A stretch of DNA of 64,000 bases. Source: Cutaneotrichosporon cavernicola (Eukaryota > Basidiomycota > Tremellomycetes > Trichosporonales > Trichosporonaceae). This document shows, piece after piece, positions 9,676-21,388 of this stretch. The stretch is from NCBI RefSeq assembly GCF_030864355.1, contig NC_083393.1:2728001-2792000 (forward strand). The letters run 5' to 3'. Under the pieces are notes generated by a model. That model was not told the DNA's origin. It made no database searches and saw nothing but the letters and a program-made list of their open reading frames with translations. Both the position numbers and the translations under genes were made by a program. Position 1 is the first letter of the stretch, and every line of letters starts with the position of its first letter.

Positions 9676-12276
9676 TTAGAACACATCGTCATCATCGGTG
9701 ACCGGTGCTAAGAGAGTCGGCACGCTGTCGTCGCGGAACAGACCGCCGCCTCGTGGCGGGGCAGGACCGAGCGATCCCACACCGCCGAGCGAGCCGCGGA
9801 ACTTTGAGAACTCGTTCTGAAGGTCGCGGTTGCTGCCGCGCATGCTCATGCTGAGCTTGCCAAGGCGCGAGACCTTGGGGCCAAAGTCGGCATCGAGGGA
9901 CTCTCGTGCCCCGTTGGGGAACGGGACAGAAGTTAACGTCGGCACCTCATCGTACTCGCCCTCCTCCTCCGACTCGAGCGTGGCCGAGATCCACTGAATA
10001 ACTGCCTGGAGTTTGGTCTCGGCGTCATTGCACCGCGCCGCGAGCATCTTATTCTCCTCGGAGAGTAGACGGCAGTTCTCGTCGAGACGCAACGCGTAGG
10101 CCGACTTGACGCGCATCTTCTCCTCGAGCCGCTTGTGCTTGTCTGCCCACTCGCGTTCCACGTCCTGCTTGACCTTGCGTGACGGCTCGCGCAGATGGCG
10201 TTCGTAGTCGGCTGCAATCATGCGCAGCTGGCTAACCTCGTCTTGCAGCTCGAGGATCTTGGCGTTGGGCTCCTTGGGACGGGCGTCAAGAGCAGCCTTG
10301 AGGAGCTCAATCTCCTCTGCTTGCTCCTGAGCCTTCATCTCCACCTCGTGCAGCTGCTCGCGGAGGAGCGCCTCGGGCCGGACCATATCGACGTGGTATT
10401 TCAGCTTGTTGGGGCTTAAAGGTCGTGCAGCTGGTGTGCCTGGGACCGCTAAAGTGCCGACCGAGGACGAGGTGAGGATGAGACTCTTGAGCTCATTGAG
10501 ACGCGATTCCATTTCCTGGCTCTTCACCCTATCGCTCTTGCTCGACATCGAGGGGTTATCAAACTCTTTCTCCCGCAGCTGGGCCTTGAGGTCGGCAATC
10601 TCGTTCTGGTACTGCTGAATGAGGGCCTCCGGGTCGACGACCTCCTTGCGCTGAGCTGAGAGCATGACACGCTTGAGGCCCTGAGCAAAGCTGAGGGTCG
10701 AGTTCGACTCAGGCATGTTGATGACGGCCGGCGAGATGGTGCAAATGACCGAGATGAGCGCGTCACCCGAGAGTGAGGGCTGGAGCAGACGTGTGCTGCC
10801 GTTAGTTTCTCAGAGTGCCTCACAACTTACAGCTTGCTGTCGCGGTAAGGTACGTGCTTGACATCGCGGTTCGACGCCATGTCTGCAAGCTTGGAGATGA
10901 CGAGCTTGAGGGTGAGGAGGCTGATGTCAGCGGCACCAGAGGTTTGCGAGCCACTCACGACTGGTTGATATGCCGTCCCTCGACATTGCGTTCCTTCGAG
11001 CTCGTGTGCTTCTCCGAACCCGCCAAATCTGCTGTCAGCACTTGGAACTTGGCCTACTCACCAATGATCGACAGCGTGCTAATGCGCGTCGCCTTGTCGC
11101 GGCCTGGTGTTCTAGTTCCGTCGGCGGCCGTGCGCGACTCGATTGTCATCCGGAAAACACAGTGGGAGCGGGAGGAACGCGCGTTCCAGTCCGTGCCGCC
11201 GACCTTGCGACGTTCCTCACCCATTCGCAAAAGTCTACGCACTTCGTCCTCGGTACGCACGCCGCACTCTGTGAGCCCGTTGATGACCACCTCGCCCTTG
11301 CGCCGGCCCTCGCTGAGGGTGAGTTCGCGGCCGTCGGGCGAAAGAAGGTCTATGATGGTCTCGTTGTACAGCTCGAGGTACGACGCGCGGAGGAGGAACT
11401 CGCGGTCTGGCGACGCGCGGATCTGCTGGAACAAGTCTGCGATGGCGAGTGGGATGATGCCGGGGCTCTGCGGTGCACCAGTCAGAGTGAATGTCTTTCC
11501 CGAGGCCGTCTGGCCATATGCGAAGATGACAGCGTTGTAACCCTCCATCGCCGCTGATGTTAGTTAAAGTACAATTCTTTGCTCACAGAGGACGTGCGCT
11601 CGGGCCGACGTAGCGTACGTGCGCGCGTTATCGGTTTCAGGATCGATAATGCGGTCTGTGGTCAGCGTGACACCAAACAACAGCCACAGTCTCACCAAAG
11701 AACCACTCCTTCTTGTCGCGTGTGCCGTCTCGCACAACAGCGGGCTTGATCATGCGCAGGTCGTACGCGGGGGTGACCCAGGCATTCTGGGAGCCTACCC
11801 GCAGCTCCGACTCTGATGGTGGCCGCACGCTCAAGTCAGTAACCTTCCCTGAGACAAACATACCGGATCGAGACAAGGACACGCTCGCTTTTTGCGAGAC
11901 TCGGGGTAGGTTCCAGGTTCTCGAGCACGTAGGCGGTGTGGTTGGCCTCGTTTGTCCACACGTCCTTGGTGTCAATGGGGAAGGGGGTTGGGCGGCCGTT
12001 GGATGATCCGAACCCCGGCCCCGCCTTGGGCTTGACGAGGACTCGCGGGCGAGCCTCGGGAGTCGTGGGCGCCTTGACCTTTATTTTGGGCCGGTCGGGC
12101 ATGGGGAGCATGGATGTGGGCGACTCGGGAAGGTTGTCGTTGTGAGAGCCTAAGGCGGCGCGGGTTGCGCCTAGGACTCTTGCAGCAATGGCTGACTTTG
12201 GACGAGAGGACATCTTGACTTTTGGTGATGATGTTGGTGTTGCGCGTGCCGAGACGATTGTCGATGACATCGACAT
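9676..12276 (-). CDS. Kinesin motor protein, kinesin-7 (CENP-E/Kip2)-like
   Basis: A spliced gene of about 760 residues. A Ser/Pro/basic N-terminal extension (about 150 residues) precedes the motor. Motor motifs are EGYNAVIFAYGQTASGKTFT (P-loop), NARSSRSHCVF (switch I), a switch II DLAGSE-type block with GRHINQSLLTL, and VPYRDSKLTRLLQPSL. The neck leads into coiled coil starting near EVVDPEALIQQYQNEIADLK and continuing through heptad-rich segments to about 120 residues from the C-terminus. The motor at the N-terminus and the YGQTASGKT form suggest a plus-end-directed kinesin of the kinesin-7 group, but subfamily assignment by eye is uncertain. It would act on microtubules in polarity, cargo delivery or kinetochore linkage. 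At least five short introns interrupt the motor region. Confidence 0.88.
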
Positions 12277-14174
12277 GATTGAGGGTATTGTGTTGTGTAT
12301 CGAGTAAGAGGTGCGAGATGTGAGGAAGGGAGGAAGGGAGGATAGTGGAGCAAGTTGGAGTGTGCGGGTAGGCTAGGATGGGGGCTAATGTTGTGACCAG
12401 CCACCTTGTGGTTGAGGTTCTAATTACCAAGTGCAACAAGGCACTTGATATACTTTGTATGAAGTAGAGTTGAAAGTGAGAGTAGAAATGTAATGTTGAA
12501 AGCAACAATGTTGATGTGCCAAACCTCAGCCCCAGAGCAATTGTAAACAGAGTTTGACTAGAGTCTGATGGATGAGACGCGAAGACGTCAAAAGGATTAC
12601 GGCAATCCCCAAAGCAATGTTTACGTCTTCCTGCCATCCCTCCCGCCTTGGTCCTTGTTTTGTTTTTGATCCCGCCAAATCATTCGCGTCCATCCTAATA
12701 GTCTCATTCCTCATTAGCCACGCTCCTAATGAAGATGGCCCCAGCCAGAGGCACGAGCGTCTACATGGATCTGATAGGATCTGTGAACAGGATGTTGAAG
12801 TGAACAAGGTCTTTCGGCTATGTGAATTCTCCATCACACGCGCTGGCCGGAAAGGGAAGAATCGCGTCCGACTAAAGTGGCAATTGCGTTAGTAGATTGA
12901 GCTGTCCCGCAACTTGCGGCAAGGAGCACTTGGCTAATACAAAGTCTAGGAGTGGAACCAAAAGTGAGCGCGACTTTCCCTGTTCTGCCTTTTCTGGGAT
13001 CCAGGACCGAATATCGGGCCGCACCCGTTGTACTTGCACTACAATGTTAGGGTTTGGAGTATTACGATTAGCATTGAGCTAATGATGATTCTGGAAAGGC
13101 TAATGGCGGCCAGTCAGGGTGGGCTGGGTGGGCTGGGGGAACAATGTCAGGCCCAGCTTCGGCAGAGGCCACTCTGCCCCACTCTACCTGTCCATGTGAC
13201 CTGTGACCCATGGCCCTGGGCAACGAGTCCAGTGGATGACTTTTAAACGCTCCGCCCCACTCTGACCATACTGAGCCATTAAGCTTTGAGTATTAGGTTT
13301 ACACTTGTCCCAATCCTAATAGAGTGGGCCAGTTTTGAGTGGCCTCGACCTTGAGTCTCTCAACCACGATGACTGACCACCAGATTCACCCGCTGTCTAT
13401 GACCAGATAGAACTCATCCGACTTGCGCTGCAGCAACCAGTGATGCGTAATATCCTACGGCCTCTCTTCCGAAGAGAAGAGCAATCTAGGCATCTAGGTA
13501 AAACTACGACTCTTAGCAACACAAGGGATCTAAACAGCACGCAGTCACGCAGTCACGCATCGTCATGGCTTTGTCTGTGGATTGCGGAATCGTACCTACG
13601 TACCTCTGATCTGTCCTTTGCAAGTCTCTATCTAACCTCTGGCTTGCGTGGCCGTGACAGGAACCCGCCGGGCCGGATTGTGGCCTAAGGTGTACCCTGC
13701 TTCCATTGTTGAGCCCAATCTTTGCGCTGACAGGACATGGACTCAAGCAGGTGCCATTAAGTCAGACTTTGTCATTTATCAGCGACGAACAAACGGTATG
13801 GGTGAGGCAGAGTGGATTCGCCACGACACGAGCGCTCAGCACGCTTGGGGACTGCCCAAGTTGGTGTCCACCTGAAAAAGTAATGTCCCCACAGCCGAGC
13901 GAACGGTACGGTCCTTGGACCTGTTCCTGTTCTTCGTCTTCGCCTTCGTCTTCCTCTTTTTCTGTAGTACGTTGGTACTGACGCCCAATGTGGTATCTGC
14001 ACGGTCATTAAACTTGTCTATCTCCAAGCCCCAGTCTTTCGCCCAGAGTGCCAGCGTGCGATGCTTGATCGGCAATGAGCCGGGCATCCGGATCTTCCAA
14101 CCTCGAAGCCACATTGCAGACTGTCTGCCACACCACACCGTCTGCCATCTATGAATGGTACACACCCCTTAGAC

Positions 14175-14205
<31 letters not shown>
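14175..14205. repeat. 8-bp tandem repeat (CCGGCGAA, nearly 4 copies)
   Basis: Three exact copies of CCGGCGAA plus a fourth partial copy lie in the gene-poor region. It is a simple microsatellite with no evident function. Confidence 0.9.
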
Positions 14206-15420
14206 TTAGGAACTCGGGTCATTATCGGATCATCCAACCTCCCTCGTTCAGAACAGAATGCCTCCGTGACGATTTGGGGTGCGTCGGATCGGATATTGGT
14301 CTGCCCTCGTAGGCCATAAGCCACCTGCCCACCTCAGAGGGGCAAGCTTTAACCCCGATTGGGATATTGGGATGATAACGTTTGCCAGGACGCTAAACTT
14401 GCCGGAGGATTACGACTGGTGACGGATTACGATAATTATGACGATTACGGAAGAGAAGAATTACTCCAAGGATCAATGCAAAATTCAAGCCGAGATGCCC
14501 GAGTCGCATATCGGGCCTGGCATCCAACTTGACTATGGCCGTACAGTATGGCAAGAATGTGTTGAGGAGCATGCACGTTTCCGGGGGTGCACGTTGTGGA
14601 TACAGTGTTGATCCTGTTGCAGAACAAGTCACATTGGCACATTCACATAGGGAGTAGGGAGGGGTACGCCTTGTGTGCATAGCGAAGCCACCTGTGCGTC
14701 CAAGTGTCAATCAGAGGCTCTGGATGGCTGCACATATCTCAGATGCATAGTCACTAGATCTATTCGAGGCTAATCCCTACTAGGCCATAAGCCATGGGCC
14801 ACAAGGGTTGCGCGTGCTCGGAACCCCCTTTGGAACTTTTGATTATGCAAGGACCTCTTTCGAGGCGGCGGTACTATCTTTGTCCAATTGTCCAGACCTA
14901 ATCTGATCACAGACCTCTAATTCCTCGAGCCCTAAGAGCCCGCGTCTAAGCCCACCAACCAACTCGATAGCTCATCAAGTTGTTTGAATGCCCGGCTCAG
15001 GCCCCAAGATCAACCAGGTCCAGGTCCAGGTCCAGCTTCAGGTCCCGGACCGTACCCCTGGATCCACTCCCCTAATCACCCCCGTTCCTTATCAACTTTT
15101 ATCAACCAATCCACCACGGCATCTTTTCAGTGCCCTCTGCTTTGCGTTCTGTGTCGGGTCACTGGTACTCATTTCGGGGACAAATGATTCGGGGCTCGGG
15201 GCTTAGACCATCAAGGATTCCGCCACGGGTTACACTTTCGGGGGCCTAGACACCAAGGTCCAGGGCACTAGGCAATAAGGGAGGGACGGGCACAGAAAAG
15301 TCCATTGCTATCACAATCATTCCGGGCACCCCATCAGCACAGATCAACAACGCCTACGTGTCGACATTGTTGACACCCCCGAAAATTACGCGTCTTGCCT
15401 CTCCTGTCGCACCGGAACGC

Positions 15421-15454
15421 ATCCGGATGTCTGGAGATGGGTGGCCATCCGGAT
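15421..15454. promoter_or_regulatory. Pair of ATCCGGAT palindromes upstream of the secreted protein gene
   Basis: The perfect palindrome ATCCGGAT occurs at 15421-15428 and 15447-15454, 26 bp centre to centre, and the second lies six bases before the TATA box. CGG half-sites in inverted orientation suit dimeric zinc-cluster factors; factor identity is unknown. Confidence 0.5.
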
Positions 15455-15459
15455 CGAGA

Positions 15460-15465
15460 TATAAA
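15460..15465 (+). promoter_or_regulatory. TATA box of the secreted protein gene
   Basis: TATAAA lies 159 bp upstream of the start codon, followed by a CA/AC-rich leader typical of strongly transcribed fungal genes. Confidence 0.65.
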
Positions 15466-15623
15466 CCCACATCGAAAGCTTCGACAAGAGCATCCAACAA
15501 CCTCTTCAACTACCGGCCCCACCACCGCTTGACGCGACCACAGTCTCTACCACCGACACTACTGCCATACAAACGCAAAAGCTTTACCGCACCACCACCA
15601 CCAACAACTACCAAACAACAAAA

Positions 15624-16124
15624 ATGTTCGCTATCATCTTTGCTACCCTCGCTGCCGTCGCCACCGCGGCTCCCGTTTGCAGCCCCGCCGCCCAGGCCTC
15701 GTCTGCCGCCGCCCAGGCCTCGCCTTCCGCCATTGCGCCCGTCCTGGCCGCTGCCCCTGCTGCCGCCTCCGTCGACGGCGCCACCATCAACGGTGACGCT
15801 ACCTTCTACGCCACCGGCCTCGGTGCTTGCGGCTGGACCAACTCGGACTCGGAGGATGTCGTCGCCATCAACGCCCCCATGTGGGATGCTGGCAAGCACT
15901 GCGGTGCCTACGTCACCATCACTGGTCCCGCCGGCACCGCCCAGGCCAAGGTCGTCGACCTGTGCCCTGGCTGCGCTTCGGGTGACCTCGACATGTCGCC
16001 GACCCTCTTCACCCAGGTCATTGGTGACCAGGGCATCGGCCGCGCCAAGATGGACTGGTCGTTCACTGGCGCCGTTGACGCCGCCGCTGCTCCCAACGCC
16101 CACGCCCTCGCTGGCCTCCAGTAA
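15624..16124 (+). CDS. Secreted RlpA-like double-psi beta-barrel protein
   Basis: A single-exon gene of 166 residues. Residues 1-16 (MFAIIFATLAAVATAA) are a signal peptide. An Ala/Ser/Pro linker follows to about residue 50, then a domain opening DGATINGDATFYATG and running to the C-terminus. This domain has the double-psi beta-barrel features of RlpA-like, barwin and expansin proteins: GACGW, a central DAGKHCGAYV, and VVDLCPGCASGDLDMSPT with the conserved Asp. Five cysteines remain in the mature protein. Related small proteins in basidiomycetes are cell-wall-associated and sometimes induced on host tissue or during fruiting. Catalysis is not shown, and the family often lacks enzyme activity. 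A TATA box and CAACAACTACC-rich leader suggest high expression. It is preceded by 3.3 kb without genes. Confidence 0.9.
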   Translation: MFAIIFATLAAVATAAPVCSPAAQASSAAAQASPSAIAPVLAAAPAAASVDGATINGDATFYATGLGACGWTNSDSEDVVAINAPMWDAGKHCGAYVTITGPAGTAQAKVVDLCPGCASGDLDMSPTLFTQVIGDQGIGRAKMDWSFTGAVDAAAAPNAHALAGLQ

Positions 16125-17324
16125 GCGCTGAGCGCTATCTCGCTGGACGACCACACACCTACACATAGATTTAGATCTACATTTGCGCTGGACGCATCTC
16201 ACCGCATTTGGCCTGGCGCCTCCATCATCTTCATATCATTTCGCTACGCTGAGCGTAGACGTTACAAGCGCAGAGCGCTACACCACACTCGTTGTACCCA
16301 TGCATTTATAACTGTATCCGCACAATCAGAGGCATAGTCTGGCAGTGGAAGAACGAGGAGACTGGGTGGGCAACACAAGGTCATGGACTGCCGAGGTTGT
16401 CGGGTGACTACACAAACCAGATTCGCTAGGTGTTCCTCGACCCTCTCTTTCCCCAGGCGGTCCTGCACCATGGCAAGATCTTGTTGTGGGTAACAGCATT
16501 CCATGGTTGCTGTAAAGCTGTAAGGCGAGATGATCAAGGTCAGCTGTTAGTCTTAAGCTCAAACGTTTACTGAAACAATATTAAGGCACGGGCCGTAGTG
16601 CTGGGTGATATGGTATATCTAATCACGCTAAAGCACCCCTCATGAAATATCCCATCCGACGTACACTTTGCCTCATGTCATCATGTTAAACGCGTCAACG
16701 GGTCGTAGTCTACTGTACCTCAAAGTACAAAGTGAGAAGAATGTTTACGCAATTCAACACCAGGGGCTTATACACGCCATATACGCCATGGCAAAACCTC
16801 ACCCTGGGTTTCTACTCTTCCCACATCAACAATCACCCTTTATTTCCATAACACTTACCACCTTTCTTCAAGATTGACAGGATCCGGGTTGCGGTTCTAT
16901 CCAACCCCAAACCTGAACGCGCTTGATTTCGACAGCCGGCTCAACTGCGAGCCGCGGTATGGAAGACGCGTCGGAGTCGCGTCACACCGGCATGCTGTTT
17001 TACATCTTTCTGGAATGCGTGCCGTGTCTAGCGCCTTTACGCTTAGGTACGTTCGTTGTACGGTACACCGACATGTCACCGACTCCTATTGCGTAACCCA
17101 AGTGGCAAAGCTGGTTCTCACGGTGGAGGCTGGTTGATGCGGTGGTCTGCTGCACGCCGCAGTTAATCTCGGGCGCAATGTCCAACCGGCTATCGATACA
17201 GTGCATATGGATGATAACGCAAGGTGGTTGAGCTGAGTGGTGATGTTCTGTACTTCCATAATGTTCGCCCAAGCAGGAGTGGGCAACGGACGATGACCGA
17301 CGTGCCTTCCCTACTCCTCTGCAC
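16125..17324. other. Intergenic region downstream of the secreted protein
   Basis: No credible gene. The first 160 bp carry several GC-rich palindromes containing AGCG/CGCT, including AGCGCTGAGCGCT near 16125 and CTACGCTGAGCGTAG near 16245, which could form hairpins in the 3' untranslated region or act in termination. The rest is A/T-richer with no visible signal. Confidence 0.45.
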
Positions 17325-17777
17325 CTACTTTGTCTCCTTCCTCGCGTCAATCTCGTTCTTCGTCTTGTCGGTGCATTCCCACAGCTTCTTGAGCTTGTCT
17401 CCACACTCGGCCTCAATCACGTCGTCCGGCTTGGACCCGTGAGTGTCCAGGCAGGTACGGTATGCCTCGATGTGGGTGAAGCATGCCCGCTTCATCTCAG
17501 CGAGGTATGGGACGCTGCTGTCAGCTTCCTTGTGAGGTATAGCTGAACAACTTACCTCTCGTCAGCACACCTGGTCAGTGCACGACCCTGTTCGCGGCAG
17601 ATGGCACTCCAGTCACCGTTCACGTTTGCCTGCACGCACTGCGGTGAGCGAACAAGGTGAGAAAAGTTAGAGCTCACGTTCTGGTACTGCGCCATCTGGT
17701 GAGCGCACTCTATTTATCAGCCATCAGTTTCAGCCGTTACCCTTACTGGAAGCTACTGCGTCGAAGGAGAAGTCCAT
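17325..17777 (-). CDS. Double twin-CX9C protein, CHCHD5/Mix14 (Mic14)-like
   Basis: Four exons (17777-17747, 17709-17678, 17638-17556, 17514-17325) give 111 residues, matching human CHCHD5 in length. The protein holds four CX9C motifs: CAHQMAQYQNC, CREQGRALTRC, CFTHIEAYRTC and CGDKLKKLWEC. They form two CHCH hairpins. The four-motif arrangement is characteristic of CHCHD5 and yeast Mix14/Mic14. Such proteins are imported into the mitochondrial intermembrane space and oxidised by the Mia40/Erv1 relay; their function there is poorly defined. The introns are 37-41 nt with CTGAC branch sites, and their ends were fixed by the exact nine-residue spacing. The short C-terminus ends in Lys. Confidence 0.87.
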
Positions 17778-18299
17778 GTCTGCTGATTCTGTGTGAACAA
17801 GTGGGATGGATAGGAGTGAGGTTAGGATGCAACAGTGCTTGAAACAACCGCCAGTGCTAAAGGTGGAGGTGGAAGACGGAATCAAATGAATTAGGCATGC
17901 CGTCACGTGGAATATTGATCAATTTGGAAATGAAAGGCGTGTCATGACCCTGAAGAATGTTGGCATGTTGGCATGTAGTGGTGTTGTTAACCCTGAATGT
18001 GGGGAAAGGCATGAATGAGGTCTGACAACTAGCTTGTAGCCTACTAATGCTCACCCCCAAACTACTACAGAGGACGACTCAGACCATCCCACTTCATCCC
18101 AATCACCCTCATCATCCATCATCCCACACACTTCTCACTCTCTCTCTCTCTCAAAGACTCTAATTCCCCATTACACATATCACACTCCATCTCTGTACCC
18201 CCACTGCCATCATATCGTCCCTGTCCTTTCCCACCTCACAAAGCTAGCTCTCGCCCTTCGGCAAACTCTGAGCTGTGAGCGCTGGGCCGCCGCTTCATC
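17778..18299. other. Intergenic region with a CT microsatellite
   Basis: This 522-bp region separates the divergent CHCH and F-box-like genes. It includes a CTCTCTCTCTCTC run near 18140 and CA/TC-rich sequence typical of the leader of the downstream gene. No other signal is recognised. Confidence 0.5.
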
Positions 18300-21200
18300 A
18301 TGAGTACTGCTTCCCCTATCGTGTGCCCCCGCAGTGATCACACTGCGGCTTCCGGTCCTGTTCAAAGCATGGCCGTCCTCAAAAGCTCTCGTGCCCGCCC
18401 TAACAAGAATCAGCGCGGCTGGGGCAACCTACCTCCCCATCTACTCAAGTAAGCATCGCCCTGTACCTGAGCTGGATCGCCGCCACAACGACTGACAACT
18501 AGCCTCATTTTCAGCAATGTCCTTGATGACTTGACACTGGACATCTGGCGTCCCTTTCCCGACAGCAGCCACTCTGTTGCGCTCGCTGTTGCTCGCCGCA
18601 ACTGGCTGTCGGGAATGCGCGCCACCTCAAGTGGATGGTACACAGCAGGTGCGTCGAGTCGACCAACACACCACACCACCATTCAACGATCCAACCAGCT
18701 AACTCAGCAGTCAATTCACATCCATTCTGGGCCGAGCTCATCACCACCATTCGTACAGACCTCGTCGGCATCCCACGCGGGCCCACGTTTTACGCCGCAC
18801 GTGCGATGACATCGGATGTCTGCATCCCCTGCAGGCTCTCGTTTCCCATGCGGCCACCGCAGAGTGCATCGTATAGTATGCCCACCGACAGCTTGGGGCG
18901 CATCCCTACGTGTCAACTCCACTGGGCCCAAATCTGCTCCCATTGCCTGCGTGTGCAACCCATGGACGTGCGCACCGAACCCAACTTATTCCTCCGTCGT
19001 CCAGTCAATGGAGACGTCGACGAGCGCGGTAGGCCCCGCAACAATCAGGGTCTACTTTGCCGGCCATGTCGAGAAGTCGCCTTCAATGCGATGCTTCGGT
19101 GCGGCCTTGAGACCTCTGCCCGGGGGGGTGAAATTCGCGGGTTTGACAACGCATGGCAGCATACCATCTCCTTCAAGGAGTATGTCTACCTTGGCCAAGG
19201 CCGCTCCGACGAGATGGCGCTGCAGGCTATCGAAGACTGGTTCCTGATGCACCACACCAATTACTACCAACTACTCACTGAAATCGGCAACGTTCAAGCA
19301 TTACTTCGCAAGTTCAAGATGCACCTCTTTGAGCATCATACGCTCCAACCTCCACCCTACGAGGCAAGTCAAATCTCGAGGATTCTCTACAGCATGTTCG
19401 ACGAGGACGACCAGAGTGATTTCGATCTGGCCCGGTTGTATCGCCGGTGGTGCCACGAGATCGACAACAATGAGTACACAGAGATTGAGTACCGTCTCGA
19501 CATTGAGCGCGTTCGTCTCAACCTGAGCGCCGCATCGTTGTGGCCCTGGATCCGCAACAAGGTGGTCCTTCGTACTATCGACCTCTGGGCCGTGGAACGC
19601 TTCAACAATGGCTACTGGGTCATGCCGTGGGACGAAATCGCGCAGATGCGCGACCCGAACAAGCAGATCCATACGCCCCTGTATGAGATTGCGTTTCACG
19701 GCTCACGTGCTTCTGAATACGGCAAGGCTTATGTCGTAGACCGCTGGCGGAATGGCGGCGGTCGATTCCGGTTCAACGTCGGTCCGCACGAGCTGCGGGC
19801 CCGTGAACAGCGCAACGTGGATCAATTCCTCCCTCCCGAGCGCCTGCTTGGAATGAAAGACCAACGCTTCACAGAGGTGTTGAGTCTACGATTGGAGGCT
19901 GCGTTCGCCGTGATCATGAGGTCCTACACTCGCCTTCCCCTCGAAGAGTATGGCCGCATTGAAGCGCACCTCGCCACCTTGAATGTGGAGAACATCCTTG
20001 CGCTGCTCCAGGACCTGTACCCTTGGCATGAGGCGGAGGATCCGAGCGGCCGGTGGCCTCTTACTCTCTTTCCTCTGCCTCCAGCGTCCGACGCAACCGT
20101 AATGTCGTCGATCTCAGAGGAGGAAGACCCTGAGGAGCAAAGCTTTGCGCAGCTTGACAACGAGCTGCATAGTGTGCAGATCAAGCGCGACGACATAGAC
20201 CATGACAACGATGGAGACGACTGCAGTAACGATTCCAGCGAGCCACGCGAGCCCCGGATCGAGCTTGTCGCCACGAACGACAATCATCCGTCCTCGTATG
20301 GTATCATGGACGGCTGGATCACGACATCCGACGAACCTGACGAGTTTGAAGATGCGGAGCAGCACGAAGATCGCGCGAGCGAACGCAGCGACTGGGACTC
20401 GACCGCCGACTCGAGCAGCCCGTCGCCCAAGCTGGGGAAGCGCAAGGCAGCGGACGATGAGGCGCAGCCCGACGTCGAGCGCGCCCCGCGCAGCAGACTT
20501 GGATCCGGACAAGCATCGTCGTCTGGCGACTCAGCCAACACTGTGTTAGTCACTCCAGACGAGAGTCCGTCGTTGCTGGCTGAGGAACGCATCGGAGTCG
20601 CTGAGGTGCACGATGCGGCGTCGGATACAACGCCTGTCGCGATGATGGCGAACAGCGCCACCTCTCCAAGCGCGTCACCAGCCCTCGGCAAGCGCAAGTC
20701 GCCTGACGACGACGATCTGATCCGTCCGCCACGTCGCGCGGCGTCGATACCCGCATCGACTCGCACCGCAGCCAGCGACACGACCGACGATGACATGGGA
20801 GAGGGACACGTGAAGGCAGACAAAATCGAGCGCCGCACGCACCCAGTCGTCGAGATAGAGGAAGGTCACCCCAAACTGGGCTTGACTGTCGAAGATGGTA
20901 TGGGAATTGGTAATGCGCCGATGGACGAGGACACGCAGGAAAGCGAGACGAGGCCCAGCAAGGGCTCAGGCGAACCGCCATCGAGCTCCTCAAACAGCGA
21001 TAGAAGGGAGACTGGCCGGACTCCTTCGCCTGACCCGAAACAGCAGCCTGATGTCGACCAGGCTGTCGATCCGACGGCAGTCGCGGACGCGACTTGGGAC
21101 GGGGCGGCGTCGGAGTACTCGGACCTGATGTACGACTCGCAGTCGGAGGCGTCCGTCGACTCGGACAGACTGGCTGAAGTGCCGTCCGTCCCGGCAACGT

Positions 21201-21388
21201 CGGACCTCCTTGGCCCAACCGTGCGCAACCTGATCTTAAGCTGTTTCTATGGGTCGCGCGTGAATCTGCGCGCCTGCTATTGTTCGATCTGCGTGCGCTC
21301 GAGGAAGGACGCCGCAGAGGCGGAGCGGCGCAGATACGCGGAGGAGGATGACAATGTCATCGTCGCTACTGTTCTTCGCATCGCGTAA
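18300..21388 (+). CDS. F-box-like protein with CxxC pairs and a long acidic tail
   Basis: Three exons (18300-18448, 18503-18648, 18708-21388) give 991 residues. Residues 40-70 (GWGNLPPHLLNLIFSNVLDD) resemble an F-box, so it may recruit targets to an SCF ubiquitin ligase. Three CxxC pairs follow (CIPC, CSHC, CRPC) within about 110 residues, then a globular region to about residue 590. That region is rich in Trp and Tyr and has no family I know. Residues 590-920 are acidic, disordered and Ser-rich, with two similar segments (PKLGKRKAADDE and PALGKRKSPDDD) that look like nuclear localisation signals. The last 60 residues hold CYCSIC and a charged helix. The F-box call rests on a short match and is tentative; nuclear location is inference. 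Confidence 0.7.

Larger units (their letters stand above)
12277..15623. other. Long intergenic region without recognisable genes
   Basis: About 3.3 kb between the kinesin start and the secreted protein start. Frames here are short, lack domain motifs and do not join through plausible introns. It is richer in A/T than its neighbours and includes a GGGCTGGGTGGGCTGGG run near 13120 and a CCGGCGAA repeat at 14175. The distal part is probably the extended promoter of the secreted protein gene. A noncoding transcript cannot be excluded. Confidence 0.5.

Noticed and set aside
15510..16202. Glycine-rich 230-codon frame antisense to the secreted protein gene
   Set aside because: It mirrors the Ala/Pro-rich coding strand. 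The sense strand has a signal peptide, DPBB motifs and a TATA box, so the antisense frame is a composition artefact.
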